From Algoriphagus sp. PAP.12 (GTDB taxonomy: Bacteria; Bacteroidota; Bacteroidia; Cytophagales; Cyclobacteriaceae): DNA of 64,000 nucleotides. The notes beneath the pieces were generated by a model. It saw nothing but the letters and a program-made list of their open reading frames with translations, was not told the origin of the DNA and made no database searches. The stretch spans positions 1 through 64,000 of the forward strand of contig NZ_JAPPSQ010000013.1 of NCBI RefSeq assembly GCF_026652115.1. The letters run 5' to 3'. The translations under genes were made by a program, and so were the position numbers. Shown here piece by piece: positions 17,134-26,625 of the stretch (positions are counted from its first letter, which is position 1; every line of letters starts with the position of its first letter).

Positions 17134-18245
17134 AATCTAGATAAACGATTGATAAGGGCTCCTCCAATCCTTCCGTAAAGAACATGATTGCGTTTCTTTA
17201 TCTGAGGTAAAAAAACCATTCTAGAAAGTTTAACACTTTGATCCTTGCTGTACTGAAGCTTCTGAAAAAAATATTGAACCTTTGAGAGGCTTTCTCTTAA
17301 AAGCTTTTCAATTTGTTCCTTTTCAAAAAAGTAAGCCCAAGAAAGGTAGGAGCTTAGGCCTTTCCAGTCTTCCTTTTTTATTTTCCAACCCCATTTCTTC
17401 TCCTCTACTGCATACCATTCAACTGCTTCCTCCACCTTTCCTTGCTGAAGCAATACCCCAATCATACGAATCAAATGGTTTTTCTGTATTTCTGAGATAT
17501 TAAGGTCATACTCCTGGTTATATGATGTACCTTTTGGAAGCCTAGTATCTATTCTTCCAGCCCTATCACTAACTTCTGACAAAGCCTCATACATCACACA
17601 GGGATTACGACTCATGCTTGTTAGGACGTACCGATAAGCCACCAAAACCTTCTGGATAGAAACTATTTTCACTCCCATTTTTCCAGCTCGAATCCAAAAA
17701 TCCCAGTCCTCACAACTTTTTAATGCAGGATCAAATCCTCCCATAAGCTCCGCAAAGTTTCTTCGAATCAAGATGGAATGACAGGGCCCGATATTATGGG
17801 TAAGAACACTGGGATAGATATTGCCATTATAAGATGGCAGATGGCTATGAAATCTCCTTCCACCATGCTTATCCCAATAAGCATAGCCGCAACGAAAGAG
17901 TTTTATCTCGAGATTCGATTGAATGACATGGGCATAGCTTTTCAAGCAGTTAGGCTCCAACCAATCATCCGCATCTAAAAACAATAAAAATTCTCCTTTT
18001 GCTATTTTCATACCAGTATTCCGGGCAGCGGATAGGCCTTGATTTTTTTGCTCGATGTATTGGATGGGAATGTATTTTTTTACCAAATCTGCTCCGATAG
18101 CTTCCGTTTGATCGGTACTGCCATCATTTACCAAAATCGCTTCCCAATCTTCAAATTCCTGAGCAATAATCGAGTATACGCAATCCAAAAGGAAGTGCCC
18201 TTGATTGTAGCATGGAATTATGATCGAAATTAATGGAGTCTTCAT
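17130..18245 (-). CDS. GT2-type glycosyltransferase
   Basis: 371 aa. The fold starts PLISIIIPCYNQGHFLLDCV, with VNDGSTDQTEAIG and LFLDADDWLEP (about residues 91-101). A CEDWDFWIRAG motif (about 177-187) supplies the base region. A C-terminal helical extension (about 250-371) is rich in Lys, Glu and Trp and lacks transmembrane segments. In operon with 4-base overlap to the next GT2. Confidence 0.89.
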   Translation of the reverse strand: MKTPLISIIIPCYNQGHFLLDCVYSIIAQEFEDWEAILVNDGSTDQTEAIGADLVKKYIPIQYIEQKNQGLSAARNTGMKIAKGEFLLFLDADDWLEPNCLKSYAHVIQSNLEIKLFRCGYAYWDKHGGRRFHSHLPSYNGNIYPSVLTHNIGPCHSILIRRNFAELMGGFDPALKSCEDWDFWIRAGKMGVKIVSIQKVLVAYRYVLTSMSRNPCVMYEALSEVSDRAGRIDTRLPKGTSYNQEYDLNISEIQKNHLIRMIGVLLQQGKVEEAVEWYAVEEKKWGWKIKKEDWKGLSSYLSWAYFFEKEQIEKLLRESLSKVQYFFQKLQYSKDQSVKLSRMVFLPQIKKRNHVLYGRIGGALINRLSRF

Positions 18246-18269
18246 TTCTTTTGATTCAAACTCAAATTT

Positions 18270-18974
18270 TCAATGTGATTTGGCAGATTTTTCACATATG
18301 AGAATCAACGTTTTCCCAAAACTATGAAATAGCACTTTATCAAAAACCTTTGAAATAGGGATCAAAGTAGAATCCCAAAATTGGATTTGACTTGGCCTGG
18401 GATAGGGCTGTCGCAAAACCTGTTTATTCGCAAAACTGGATAAAAAACCCATTGTATCTAGGTAGCGAAATCTAGTGATCTCGACATTTTGCGGAAGTAT
18501 AGCTTTAAGCATTCCTTTGTTATATCTTCTGAAATGTCCTATACTTTGGTCAAATCGACTAAATAAAAAATTAAAGGCCGGTACTAAAATAATTAAATGG
18601 CCTTCTACATTCAAAGCCGATATAGCCTTTTCTAACTCATCTCTGTCTTGCTTAATGTGCTCTAAAACATCGATATATAAAATGGTATCATACCTTTCAT
18701 AAACCGTAGGTAGTATTCTATTTTCAAGTTTTATTTGACTTCTAAACTCCCAAGATTGACTTGCGATGGAGAGTTTTTCAAACAATTCGGTATCTGGTTC
18801 AAAACAAGTCCATGATGAAACCTTCGAATTAAATAGAAAAGAAGTAGTTCCACCAAGACCGGCTCCTACTTCTGCAACTCTGCCACTAATTTCGGGGATC
18901 AATTGAGAAGAATAATACCGTTTCCAATTTTTTGCTTTCTCAAATAGGGCTAGTTCTTTTCCAGGATATTTCAT
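18270..18974 (-). CDS. Class I SAM-dependent methyltransferase
   Basis: 234 aa. Motif I GRVAEVGAGLGGTTSFLF (about residues 31-48) and post-motifs YDTILYIDVLEHIKQDRDEL (about 94-113) identify a Methyltransf_11/23-type enzyme. It abuts the DPM-like GT2 gene without a gap (18974/18975). The pair resembles loci where a membrane-anchored GT2 and a methyltransferase act on polyprenyl-linked sugars. Target is unknown. Confidence 0.88.
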   Translation of the reverse strand: MKYPGKELALFEKAKNWKRYYSSQLIPEISGRVAEVGAGLGGTTSFLFNSKVSSWTCFEPDTELFEKLSIASQSWEFRSQIKLENRILPTVYERYDTILYIDVLEHIKQDRDELEKAISALNVEGHLIILVPAFNFLFSRFDQSIGHFRRYNKGMLKAILPQNVEITRFRYLDTMGFLSSFANKQVLRQPYPRPSQIQFWDSTLIPISKVFDKVLFHSFGKTLILICEKSAKSH

Positions 18975-19907
18975 TTAATCAATGTATTTACTGTACTCTT
19001 TTATCGGTTGAATGGCTTGAGTACTTCTATTGGAAAGAAAAATAAATAGTGTAAAAAATGATATAATCAAAGCTTGAAATAATAGTATTCCAAAAGCCAA
19101 AACTGAATAAGTAGCCCATCCTGGTATAGCCAAATCTGTCCCAAATCGAATTCCTACTACAACTCCAATTCCTGCCATTGCCAGAAGAATAATACTTAAA
19201 GAAAATAAAATAACCCTTGTTGTTACTACATCTACAAAAACAGCAATACCACTTAGCCCATGAATTATTAATCCTGTAATATTCATTCTTGATTTTCCAT
19301 AATACCGTTTTCCGCGTTCTGTAGAAAGTTTATCAAAAGGGATTTTAGATTTAAGAAATGCTACCGCATAATTATTCCAAAGGTTTGCGTCGTGTACCAA
19401 GGCTTTTAACCGACTTCCCTCTATAACACTAAAATTCCCAAAATCAATTTTTCTTCCTGTAGAAAACCAAAATATAATTTTATATATCCAATAAAATAAT
19501 TTAAATAAAAAACCTTCGCTTCTTTTAGTTCTCTTAGCAAATATACTTTGCGAGTGTTGCTTTGCAGCCTCTACCATTCTAAAAAAATCCACAGGTCGAT
19601 CTTCCCCGTCTGCATCAAGCACTCCTACCCATTTGCTGGAAAAATGGTCAAAAACATAACAGAGACCAATTGCGATTGCACGCTGATGTCCAATATTCTG
19701 GACAATCCGAACTGTTTGCAATTCCAATCTATCATATATTCCAATGTCAAATGGACATAGGGATTCTGAAAAATCATCTACAATAACTACACTAACCTTT
19801 CCATTTACTTGGAGTTTGGCTAGTGAATTTATTTCAGATAGAAGGTCCGCAAGACTTTCCCAATCATTGTGCTGAGGAATGACTAGAGTTAGATAGCGCT
19901 TTTCCAA
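18975..19907 (-). CDS. DPM/ArnC-like GT2 glycosyltransferase with C-terminal membrane anchor
   Basis: 310 aa. N-terminal LTLVIPQHNDWESLADLL, VVIVDDFSES and WVGVLDADGEDRP (about residues 92-104) match polyprenyl-phosphate sugar transferases, where DxDxxxxP marks the donor site. Two hydrophobic segments lie at about 220-300 (VILFSLSIILLAMAGIGVVV and the following one), as in ArnC/GtrB. Likely transfers a sugar to undecaprenyl phosphate. The start overlaps the GT-C gene by 44 bases; no later Met precedes the fold. Suitable partner for the GT-C enzyme encoded next to it. Confidence 0.87.
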   Translation of the reverse strand: MEKRYLTLVIPQHNDWESLADLLSEINSLAKLQVNGKVSVVIVDDFSESLCPFDIGIYDRLELQTVRIVQNIGHQRAIAIGLCYVFDHFSSKWVGVLDADGEDRPVDFFRMVEAAKQHSQSIFAKRTKRSEGFLFKLFYWIYKIIFWFSTGRKIDFGNFSVIEGSRLKALVHDANLWNNYAVAFLKSKIPFDKLSTERGKRYYGKSRMNITGLIIHGLSGIAVFVDVVTTRVILFSLSIILLAMAGIGVVVGIRFGTDLAIPGWATYSVLAFGILLFQALIISFFTLFIFLSNRSTQAIQPIKEYSKYID

Positions 19908-21339
19908 ATTTTAATTTCTTTAATACAAAGGTGGAAGCCAAAATTATACTAAGACTGATAAAAGGATATGAAGGAAGCAAATATCGATTTTCTACAACGC
20001 GCAGAATAATTGGATGAATTAAAAAAATATACCAAACTATTCCTGAAATCAGGATAATGGATGCATTCTCTCTCAAAAAGAACAAAATAATCAAAGAACT
20101 CAGGTAACCCAAAATCAAAGTCCCTGCATAAGTAAAAGATTTGATCCTAATTAATCTATCTCGAAATGGAAAGCTCAGACCATAATATGGATTTCTCACT
20201 TTGGTTGTAAAAAAAAACTGGCGCATAAGTTTAATACGTGAATCAAACCAATATAAGGTCGGAGCTTCAGATTTAATGGATTGAGAATAACGGTCAAATC
20301 TAGCATAGATAGAATTTGCCCTCAGGTCAAATTCTAGATCGCTGAGATGAGCACTATCGAATTTCAGTGAAAGCAAATCCTGTTGAAGCTGCTGCAAAGA
20401 ATCCTGATTAAAGGCTGATGTAAAAATCTCTGAAGGGAATTGAATATCCTTTTGATCAAAATATGCAAGACTATTATGTCCTAAACCAAAATAACTAATC
20501 TCCGCACCAGGATCCCACCAAAGGTAGTTTCCTCCCCAACTCTGCACAAACCTAAAGGCAGGCTCAAAAAAAACATTGCTTTGGGACCTACCTAAAAAAG
20601 ACTCTTGCAATGGAATGAACTTTTTAAACCTTCGATAGCCAGAATAAACCCAAAGTGAATCCACAATCAAGAATGGAAGTAAGAATAAAAAAGCCAACTT
20701 AAAACCATTTTTCAATTCCTCTTTATGCTCCCAAATCATCAACAAAACGACTAGAATACCTAATGGAAGCATTACAGCACGGAGAAAAACTGCCCAAGCA
20801 AAAAATAGCCCAGCAATAATAATAAAAGAGGGATTCTTTATTTCCTGATACCTAAAATAAAAATACACCATCAAAACTAATGCAGAAACAGAAAAGCTCT
20901 CAGTCAATAAAAAGTGATCATACCAAGTTGTGTAGGTAGTAAATAAGGCAATATAAAAAGTAAGTATAAAGACTTTCTGGGATTTTGTAATAAACCCTGC
21001 AACCCTAGCTATCGCGTAAACAGCTATTCCACCAAGTATTGATTGTAGAATAATCAGCAAATTAAGCGCATGAGTTTTCGTTAGCACAGTTAGTAACAGC
21101 CCATAAATCAACCCATAGCCAGGCATTCGTTCATGAGGCAAATAATTCCCTTTTTCTAAATAATTATCTATGGGCTCAAGGTAACCAAAAGTGTCATGAG
21201 AATACTCTCCAAAAAACCCAGGAAAATATTCTGGCTCAGTATCAGCGGAAGCCATAATTAACATACCTGAAATTCGAAAGATTACTGCACATATCAGCCA
21301 ATAAAAAGGTCGGATAGGAAGAAAATCTTTACCCCTCAT
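19864..21339 (-). CDS. GT-C family membrane glycosyltransferase (GT39/ArnT/PMT_2-like)
   Basis: 491 aa with about 10-12 hydrophobic segments and a large extracytoplasmic loop at about 220-370. The first loop contains YSHDTFGYLEPIDNYLEKGN (about residues 46-65), the acidic position typical of GT-C enzymes. These use polyprenyl-phosphate sugars on the periplasmic side; the neighbouring ArnC-like GT2 could make its donor. ATGA overlap with the GT2 gene downstream, 44-base overlap with the ArnC-like gene. Confidence 0.78.
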   Translation of the reverse strand: MRGKDFLPIRPFYWLICAVIFRISGMLIMASADTEPEYFPGFFGEYSHDTFGYLEPIDNYLEKGNYLPHERMPGYGLIYGLLLTVLTKTHALNLLIILQSILGGIAVYAIARVAGFITKSQKVFILTFYIALFTTYTTWYDHFLLTESFSVSALVLMVYFYFRYQEIKNPSFIIIAGLFFAWAVFLRAVMLPLGILVVLLMIWEHKEELKNGFKLAFLFLLPFLIVDSLWVYSGYRRFKKFIPLQESFLGRSQSNVFFEPAFRFVQSWGGNYLWWDPGAEISYFGLGHNSLAYFDQKDIQFPSEIFTSAFNQDSLQQLQQDLLSLKFDSAHLSDLEFDLRANSIYARFDRYSQSIKSEAPTLYWFDSRIKLMRQFFFTTKVRNPYYGLSFPFRDRLIRIKSFTYAGTLILGYLSSLIILFFLRENASIILISGIVWYIFLIHPIILRVVENRYLLPSYPFISLSIILASTFVLKKLKFGKALSNSSHSSAQ

Positions 21340-22223
21340 ATCCCAAACTTCCCTCCCAAAACCTCTCCATAGTTTTCAAGTTTACTTACACCAAACTCTT
21401 CCAAGGCGAGCATTTGATATTCGTTGCCTCTCTTCCTTAATGCCTGATATGCCTCCGAGTTGGGAGTCCATTGGTCGTGGATCACTCCACATTTTCGGGT
21501 AGTTCCTACATTTAAACCTGCTAACTTCGCACGGATAAAAAAATTCTGGTGCTCCCCTCCTTTCAAGATCGGATTCCATCCACCAAATGATTTTACTTTT
21601 TCAGTACGAGCTAAGAAGAAGTTATGCGTTAAATCGCATAAGGTTACAGGATCACGATATTCAATAGGCAAAAGAGAAATCTTATCTTTTTCAATGTAAA
21701 ACCCCGCATGATATTCAAAACTTTGAAAGCTGGGTAATACCCAATTATAGAAGTTTAAATATTTATTTAAACGCAGTAGATATTGACCTATCCTAGTTTT
21801 TCGATTATGCTGCAAAAATACGCCTCCTAAAATATCCAATTCGTTTCCATTCAAAAGCTTTTTCATGAGGGGAATACGTGTACGCCGATCAATTACAAAA
21901 TCATCATCACACAATAAAAAATAGGGAGTTTGAACCAGTTCCAACATTCGATTTCTCCCCTCAGCCGTTCCGGTATCATAGGGCAAATCCAAATAGGTGA
22001 TATTTAAATTTGCGAATTTGGACAGGATCCTTTCTCCATAAGGAATAAGACTATCATCAGCGATAATTATCTGTCCTGAGAATTCATAATTTTTAATTGA
22101 ATGAAGTAATTGGATCAAATGTGCTTCCCGCTCCAGCGTTTTGATCAGTATGGTCAAGTCCTTTTCTTGATCCATCATGTAATTTTTTTTTGGTTCAAAA
22201 GGAGCTAGATTTATAAAATTCAT
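21336..22223 (-). CDS. GT2-type glycosyltransferase
   Basis: The fold begins LTILIKTLEREAHLIQLLHS, followed by IIIADDSLIPYG and FLLCDDDFVID (metal site). The open frame extends to 22250, but the internal ATG at 22223 overlaps the previous gene's TGA (ATGA, 22223-22220) and keeps the spacing seen elsewhere in the operon, so I chose it (295 aa). The region GGWNPILKGGEHQNFFIRAKL supplies the acceptor/base motif. It resembles GT2 enzymes related to beta-1,4-galactosyltransferase-like folds. Confidence 0.87.
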   Translation of the reverse strand: MNFINLAPFEPKKNYMMDQEKDLTILIKTLEREAHLIQLLHSIKNYEFSGQIIIADDSLIPYGERILSKFANLNITYLDLPYDTGTAEGRNRMLELVQTPYFLLCDDDFVIDRRTRIPLMKKLLNGNELDILGGVFLQHNRKTRIGQYLLRLNKYLNFYNWVLPSFQSFEYHAGFYIEKDKISLLPIEYRDPVTLCDLTHNFFLARTEKVKSFGGWNPILKGGEHQNFFIRAKLAGLNVGTTRKCGVIHDQWTPNSEAYQALRKRGNEYQMLALEEFGVSKLENYGEVLGGKFGI

Positions 22224-22936
22224 TTTTTTGAAATTAAATTTTTGATCCATCGTTTAAGGGGGTGAATATCAAGCTGATTTTTAAGCGAACGAATCTTCCT
22301 TTGGTAGTGGGCATTCTTCGCTAGGTACAATTCAGGGTGAATAAACGATAAATGAGAATTCGGGTATTTAGTAACCAATTCATGTGAATGTTTGACCACC
22401 AAAAAAATATTTTGTCTATACCAATAATCCACCTTTTGATTGTCCCAAATCAGAGGCCGGATAATATCTAAAAATACAAATTCATGAACAGAAAACTTTT
22501 TTGCCCAATAGTCAGGCCACTGTTCATTTAAATGATTTTGACCACCCTGACCTGGTATAGCTGCAGAAAAAAGAATAACATCAGAATGCCTAACTAATGA
22601 ATCAATAAACATATCTGAAACAAATTCAGACAAATGTTCTGCAACTTCAAGACATAATAATAGATCAAAATTTCTTTTAAGATAAAATTTATGGTTTAAA
22701 TCCTTACCTAAAAATTGACTTTCTTGAATCAATAATTGCTCTTTATTTACATATTCACCATCAATTCCAATAATATCTGAAATTCCCAAATCAGAACTAG
22801 ATTTAAGCCAAGTTCCAATACCACATCCAACATCCAAAATGGAATTTGGCTGGATAAGTTCAAATAAAATTGGAAGAATAATATCAGAAGATCTAGTATT
22901 ATGAATTTCGGAGGTATGAATATATCTCATTAACAA
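22220..22936 (-). CDS. Class I SAM-dependent methyltransferase
   Basis: 238 aa. SILDVGCGIGTWLKSSSDLG (about residues 32-51) is motif I, and DLLLCLEVAEHLSE (about 90-103) is motif IV. Typical of sugar O-methyltransferases in glycan operons (Methyltransf_23). Three bases downstream of the GT14-like gene. Substrate unknown. Confidence 0.88.
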   Translation of the reverse strand: MLMRYIHTSEIHNTRSSDIILPILFELIQPNSILDVGCGIGTWLKSSSDLGISDIIGIDGEYVNKEQLLIQESQFLGKDLNHKFYLKRNFDLLLCLEVAEHLSEFVSDMFIDSLVRHSDVILFSAAIPGQGGQNHLNEQWPDYWAKKFSVHEFVFLDIIRPLIWDNQKVDYWYRQNIFLVVKHSHELVTKYPNSHLSFIHPELYLAKNAHYQRKIRSLKNQLDIHPLKRWIKNLISKK

Positions 22937-22939
22937 TAT

Positions 22940-23809
22940 TTACTTTACCAAATTACTTTCAAGATAATTTAAAGTTTCTAATTCATTAAATTTACGAGCA
23001 AAAAGTGACTCTGATTTTATAGCATCTTCAATATCATCAAGTTTTAAATATTCTGGATGAGATTTACCTTGAATCCATTTGGTATATCGTAGTGAATCAT
23101 TAACCCACATTTTAGGATCATGAATAGACCAAAATATGCTATGAGGTAAAGATTCTTCCGCAAGCAATGATAAAGACAACCTACTTTTAAGAAGAAAATT
23201 ACACTTAAAATCAACTAACATTTTCTCGACCGTATTTCGACATAAATTGAACCAATTGACACCAACATATATGTTATTGGGAACTGGAAATTTCAAAAAA
23301 TCACAGTGCTGTTGAATAATTTTAAAACGGTATTTTATTGAAAAACTAACACTTTCAAAAGCATTATCAGGTTGACGATTTGGAACATGTACATAATTAA
23401 ATCTTCGCTTGAAATTTCTTAATAAAGGATTACTAAGTGCCAAATTAATTGGAATTACATTAAAGAAATCTTTGTGAATATTTTTTAAAACAAAATCATT
23501 AAAATAATCTAACGTTTTTATCGGAAAATCTTCACCACTGATTAGAAAAAAATATTTTTTTCCATCTTTGAAAGCAAATTTAAGTAAGTCAAAAGTGGCT
23601 AAAGTAACATTAAAATCACCCCAGCTGCATGGAAGTTGTTTTTCTATTGAAATAAAATCGCCTTTTATATCCGAAATATTAAATTCAGCATTTTTGTCTA
23701 AATGTACATAAATTTGAAACTTTGAGAATTCAAAAAAAGAAATAATACGCTCAAGCTGAAACTTACTCTTATGACTTAAAACTAAAATTGCATATGGCTT
23801 ATTTTCCAT
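22940..23809 (-). CDS. GT14-like (core-2/I-branching beta-1,6-N-acetylglucosaminyltransferase family) glycosyltransferase
   Basis: 289 aa. The opening YAILVLSHKSKFQLERII, then IYVHLDKNAEF, WGDFNVTLATFDLL and FFLISGEDFPIKTL (about residues 88-101) are the conserved blocks of the 'Branch' (Pfam 02485) family, which transfers GlcNAc or xylose in beta-1,6 or similar linkage. There is no membrane anchor or signal, unlike the eukaryotic enzymes. The gene is rich in AT relative to its neighbours, as are the next GT2 gene upstream and the acyltransferase gene. Confidence 0.84.
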   Translation of the reverse strand: MENKPYAILVLSHKSKFQLERIISFFEFSKFQIYVHLDKNAEFNISDIKGDFISIEKQLPCSWGDFNVTLATFDLLKFAFKDGKKYFFLISGEDFPIKTLDYFNDFVLKNIHKDFFNVIPINLALSNPLLRNFKRRFNYVHVPNRQPDNAFESVSFSIKYRFKIIQQHCDFLKFPVPNNIYVGVNWFNLCRNTVEKMLVDFKCNFLLKSRLSLSLLAEESLPHSIFWSIHDPKMWVNDSLRYTKWIQGKSHPEYLKLDDIEDAIKSESLFARKFNELETLNYLESNLVK

Positions 23810-23814
23810 TCTAA

Positions 23815-24825
23815 TTAGAAAAAATAATTATATTTTTTATTATGAAAACGTTTGGTAGTTCTATACATCAAACTTAAAGAAATACGAGAATTGAAAGGAA
23901 TTAAACAAACTATACAAGCGAATAAAAACAAATTCATCAAACCATTAATAATATTAATTGATCTATATTTAATTGGTCCTAAAAAATATGGAATAAGAGG
24001 AAATATATTGGTTTCATTTAAAGAATTTATTTTAAAAATATCCCACACCCGTTTATAGCAATACCAATTAAAAAGATCATTCTTTTTAATTCCAAAATAA
24101 TGAAGGCTTAATGAATCAAAATGAGTAGAAACCTGTAAGTTATTAACTTTATAACTATTAATTCTATCAGACAAATACCCTAAATGATAACTTGAATTTG
24201 ATCTCCAACTCCAATCTACATTGAATAACTCTCCAATAGAAGCAAATTTAAGAACATCCAAGATGTAATAAACATCTTGATGATAAGTTAATTTAGGCTT
24301 CCATTTAATATTATTATTTACTAAATAGGATTTTTTAAGCATCATACTTTGTCCTAACCATGGAGATTTAAGAAAAAAGAAATCAATAATATATTTATGA
24401 GAAAGATCATTATTATCACTAAACGATTCAATAGAATTAGAAACATATCCAATTTTAGGATTGACAATAACATCAAATTTAGATTGTTTTAAAAGACTCA
24501 CTCGATTAAATATACAATCTCTAAACATTAAATCATCACTATCAAACCAATTTACATATTCTCCCACTGATAATTCAAAAGCATAATTGCGACAAACATT
24601 CCCTCCTTTGGGTAGGTGGTAGGGCCTTTTAAAAACCTGAAAGCGGGAATCCTTTTTTGCATATTCTAGTAGTATTTCCCAAGATTCATCCGTACTATGA
24701 TCATCTATAATAATGCATTCCCAATTCTTATAAGATTGGCCAAGAACAGAATCCAAGGTCTCCCGAAGGAAAGGAGCCTTGTTATAATTTGGAATCAAAA
24801 TAGAAACAAGAGGCTGCCTATCCAT
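23815..24825 (-). CDS. GT2-type glycosyltransferase
   Basis: 336 aa. PLVSILIPNYNKAPFLRETL, IDDHSTDESWEIL and VNWFDSDDLMF (about residues 91-101) form the GT2 fold with a DSDD site. The C-terminal part (about 285-320) has one hydrophobic stretch (IINGLMNLFLFACIVCLIPF) that could contact the membrane. Start overlaps the upstream GT4 gene by 8 bases. AT-rich. Confidence 0.88.
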   Translation of the reverse strand: MDRQPLVSILIPNYNKAPFLRETLDSVLGQSYKNWECIIIDDHSTDESWEILLEYAKKDSRFQVFKRPYHLPKGGNVCRNYAFELSVGEYVNWFDSDDLMFRDCIFNRVSLLKQSKFDVIVNPKIGYVSNSIESFSDNNDLSHKYIIDFFFLKSPWLGQSMMLKKSYLVNNNIKWKPKLTYHQDVYYILDVLKFASIGELFNVDWSWRSNSSYHLGYLSDRINSYKVNNLQVSTHFDSLSLHYFGIKKNDLFNWYCYKRVWDIFKINSLNETNIFPLIPYFLGPIKYRSINIINGLMNLFLFACIVCLIPFNSRISLSLMYRTTKRFHNKKYNYFF

Positions 24826-25930
24826 TTTTCAACACCTCTCTAATCATCGAATTCACCTTTTTATAATATTCGCTTTGATCCAAATTTTGGGAAATAAAGG
24901 CCTTTCCATTTTCACCAAAATTCTGAGCTTTTTCTCTATTCAAATGAAGTTTCATTATTTTATCGGCCATTCCGTCCACATCACCTTCATCCACCAAAAA
25001 ACCTGAACTCCCATCTTCCACTACTTCAGGAATTCCAGCATGTCTAGTACTTATGATTGGCAATCCAGCAGCCATTGCTTCCAAAATAGCAACCGGAGTC
25101 CCTTCCTTGTCTCCATTCGAAGCCTGTTTACTATGCTGAATAAAACAAAAGGATTGACTCATTTCAAATGCAATTTCTTCTGCAGATAAAACTCCGGAAA
25201 ATTCCACACCCTTTATATTCAGAGATATACAAAGGTCTTGACAAATAGAAAGCAGGTCGCCTGTCCCAACAAATTTTATATGAAGATCAGGAAATGCTTT
25301 CTTCGCCTTTTTAAATGCCATCAAAGTCAAATAAGGGGCTTTCTTCTCAACAAATCTTCCGATTGCCAAGATTTGATTTCCTTTGTAACTAGGTTTAATT
25401 TCTAAAAATCTGGAATGAGGTGCATAAGTGATTTTAATTAACTTTTCTTCAGGAGCACCCAGTTGAAGAAGGTCGTTTTTCATTTCCTCTGAGACAACAA
25501 TAAAACGATTTGCTGTTTCAAACATTATCTGATAAGCTGATCTATACTTATCTAGAACAGAATAAATAGAGGCGTCATAGCCATGAAAATGAACTATTAA
25601 GGGAATATTCAATTGTTGTGCAATTGGAGCAAGTAAAGCTCCTGAGGGCCCATAGTTCGCTAAAATTAAATTAATATTGTTTGCTTTTAAATATTTCAAC
25701 AAATAATGTTCACGAAGGGGCCTTTTAATCAAGTCCAGTCTATGAAAGAAAATATCTTGAAAAGGAGGCGTTTTATAGTTTTGAATCACTCCCCTTAAGG
25801 AGAGAAATGGAAAAAGATCGCCATAACAATGAAAGATCACACCATCAATTCCATTTTTCAGATTCTGAATAAAAGTTTCAGAGTAAGCTTTAGTTGAAGG
25901 AGATGTAAAGCAGATTCTCAATTCCTCCAT
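24818..25930 (-). CDS. GT4-type glycosyltransferase (WcaL-like)
   Basis: 370 aa. The N-terminus RICFTSPSTKAYSETFIQN resembles colanic-acid type WcaL/WcaK-neighbour transferases. The mid section HFHGYDAS and the donor site DKEGTPVAILEAMAAGLP (about residues 275-292) are clear GT4 marks. Overlaps the methyltransferase gene upstream by 13 bases. Substrate unknown. Confidence 0.9.
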   Translation of the reverse strand: MEELRICFTSPSTKAYSETFIQNLKNGIDGVIFHCYGDLFPFLSLRGVIQNYKTPPFQDIFFHRLDLIKRPLREHYLLKYLKANNINLILANYGPSGALLAPIAQQLNIPLIVHFHGYDASIYSVLDKYRSAYQIMFETANRFIVVSEEMKNDLLQLGAPEEKLIKITYAPHSRFLEIKPSYKGNQILAIGRFVEKKAPYLTLMAFKKAKKAFPDLHIKFVGTGDLLSICQDLCISLNIKGVEFSGVLSAEEIAFEMSQSFCFIQHSKQASNGDKEGTPVAILEAMAAGLPIISTRHAGIPEVVEDGSSGFLVDEGDVDGMADKIMKLHLNREKAQNFGENGKAFISQNLDQSEYYKKVNSMIREVLKNG

Positions 25931-26625
25931 GCTATTGCTCCTAGGCTTGTAATGAGATGTTGATCACTATATTCATCTAAAACTCGATCTTTCTTTAATA
26001 GAAATTGAATTACAGGTTTTAAAATCCAAAATAGTCGTTTTTGATTTTTCTTACTCATTTTTCTACGCTTCAGCCAAAGCCCTAGGACTTGAGCTAAAGA
26101 TGCGTCCCATCCTCCCATACACGTAATCTCAACATTCTTAAAACCAGCCCTTTCTAATTGATATTTTAAACCAAAAGGAGTGTAACGATAATAGTCACAT
26201 GGAGACTCATGCGTTGGCCAAATAAAAGGCACTGTTAAGATCAGTGGTGAATCTGGTCTAAGGATTCTAAAAATTTCTGTCAATGTTATTTGAGGATCAG
26301 GACAATGTTCCAAGACTTCGGTTGCCATTGCTGAATCATATGTTGAATCATCAAATGGAAAAGTTATACCATCCCAATAAAAATCAGGTTTTACCCCAAC
26401 CTTATACTCTTGTCCGCCAATCAAGTCCACACCAGAATAGGAAGTAATTTGTGGATTTGAAAGAATTAAGGTTTCATAAGGCTTTTCACCACAGCCAACA
26501 TCCAACAAATCTCCATTCAAAACTTCCTTTTTAGAATCAAGAAATCTCAAAAGAGAACTTTTGATATAGAATCGGTCAATATTCTCAAAAGTTATTTCTT
26601 TAGGATTAAACTCGATCATCACCAA
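25918..26625 (-). CDS. Class I SAM-dependent methyltransferase
   Basis: 235 aa. GDLLDVGCGEKPYE (about residues 38-51) is motif I, SAMATEVLEHCPDP (about 98-111) motif IV, and DYYRYTPFGLKYQLERAGF the Methyltransf_11 C-terminal block. The ATG at 26625 or the ATG at 26619 could be used; both overlap the TylF stop. Probably O-methylates a glycan residue, perhaps as chain terminator, since chain-end methylation sets length in some Wzm/Wzt systems (inference). Confidence 0.88.
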   Translation of the reverse strand: MVMIEFNPKEITFENIDRFYIKSSLLRFLDSKKEVLNGDLLDVGCGEKPYETLILSNPQITSYSGVDLIGGQEYKVGVKPDFYWDGITFPFDDSTYDSAMATEVLEHCPDPQITLTEIFRILRPDSPLILTVPFIWPTHESPCDYYRYTPFGLKYQLERAGFKNVEITCMGGWDASLAQVLGLWLKRRKMSKKNQKRLFWILKPVIQFLLKKDRVLDEYSDQHLITSLGAIAWRN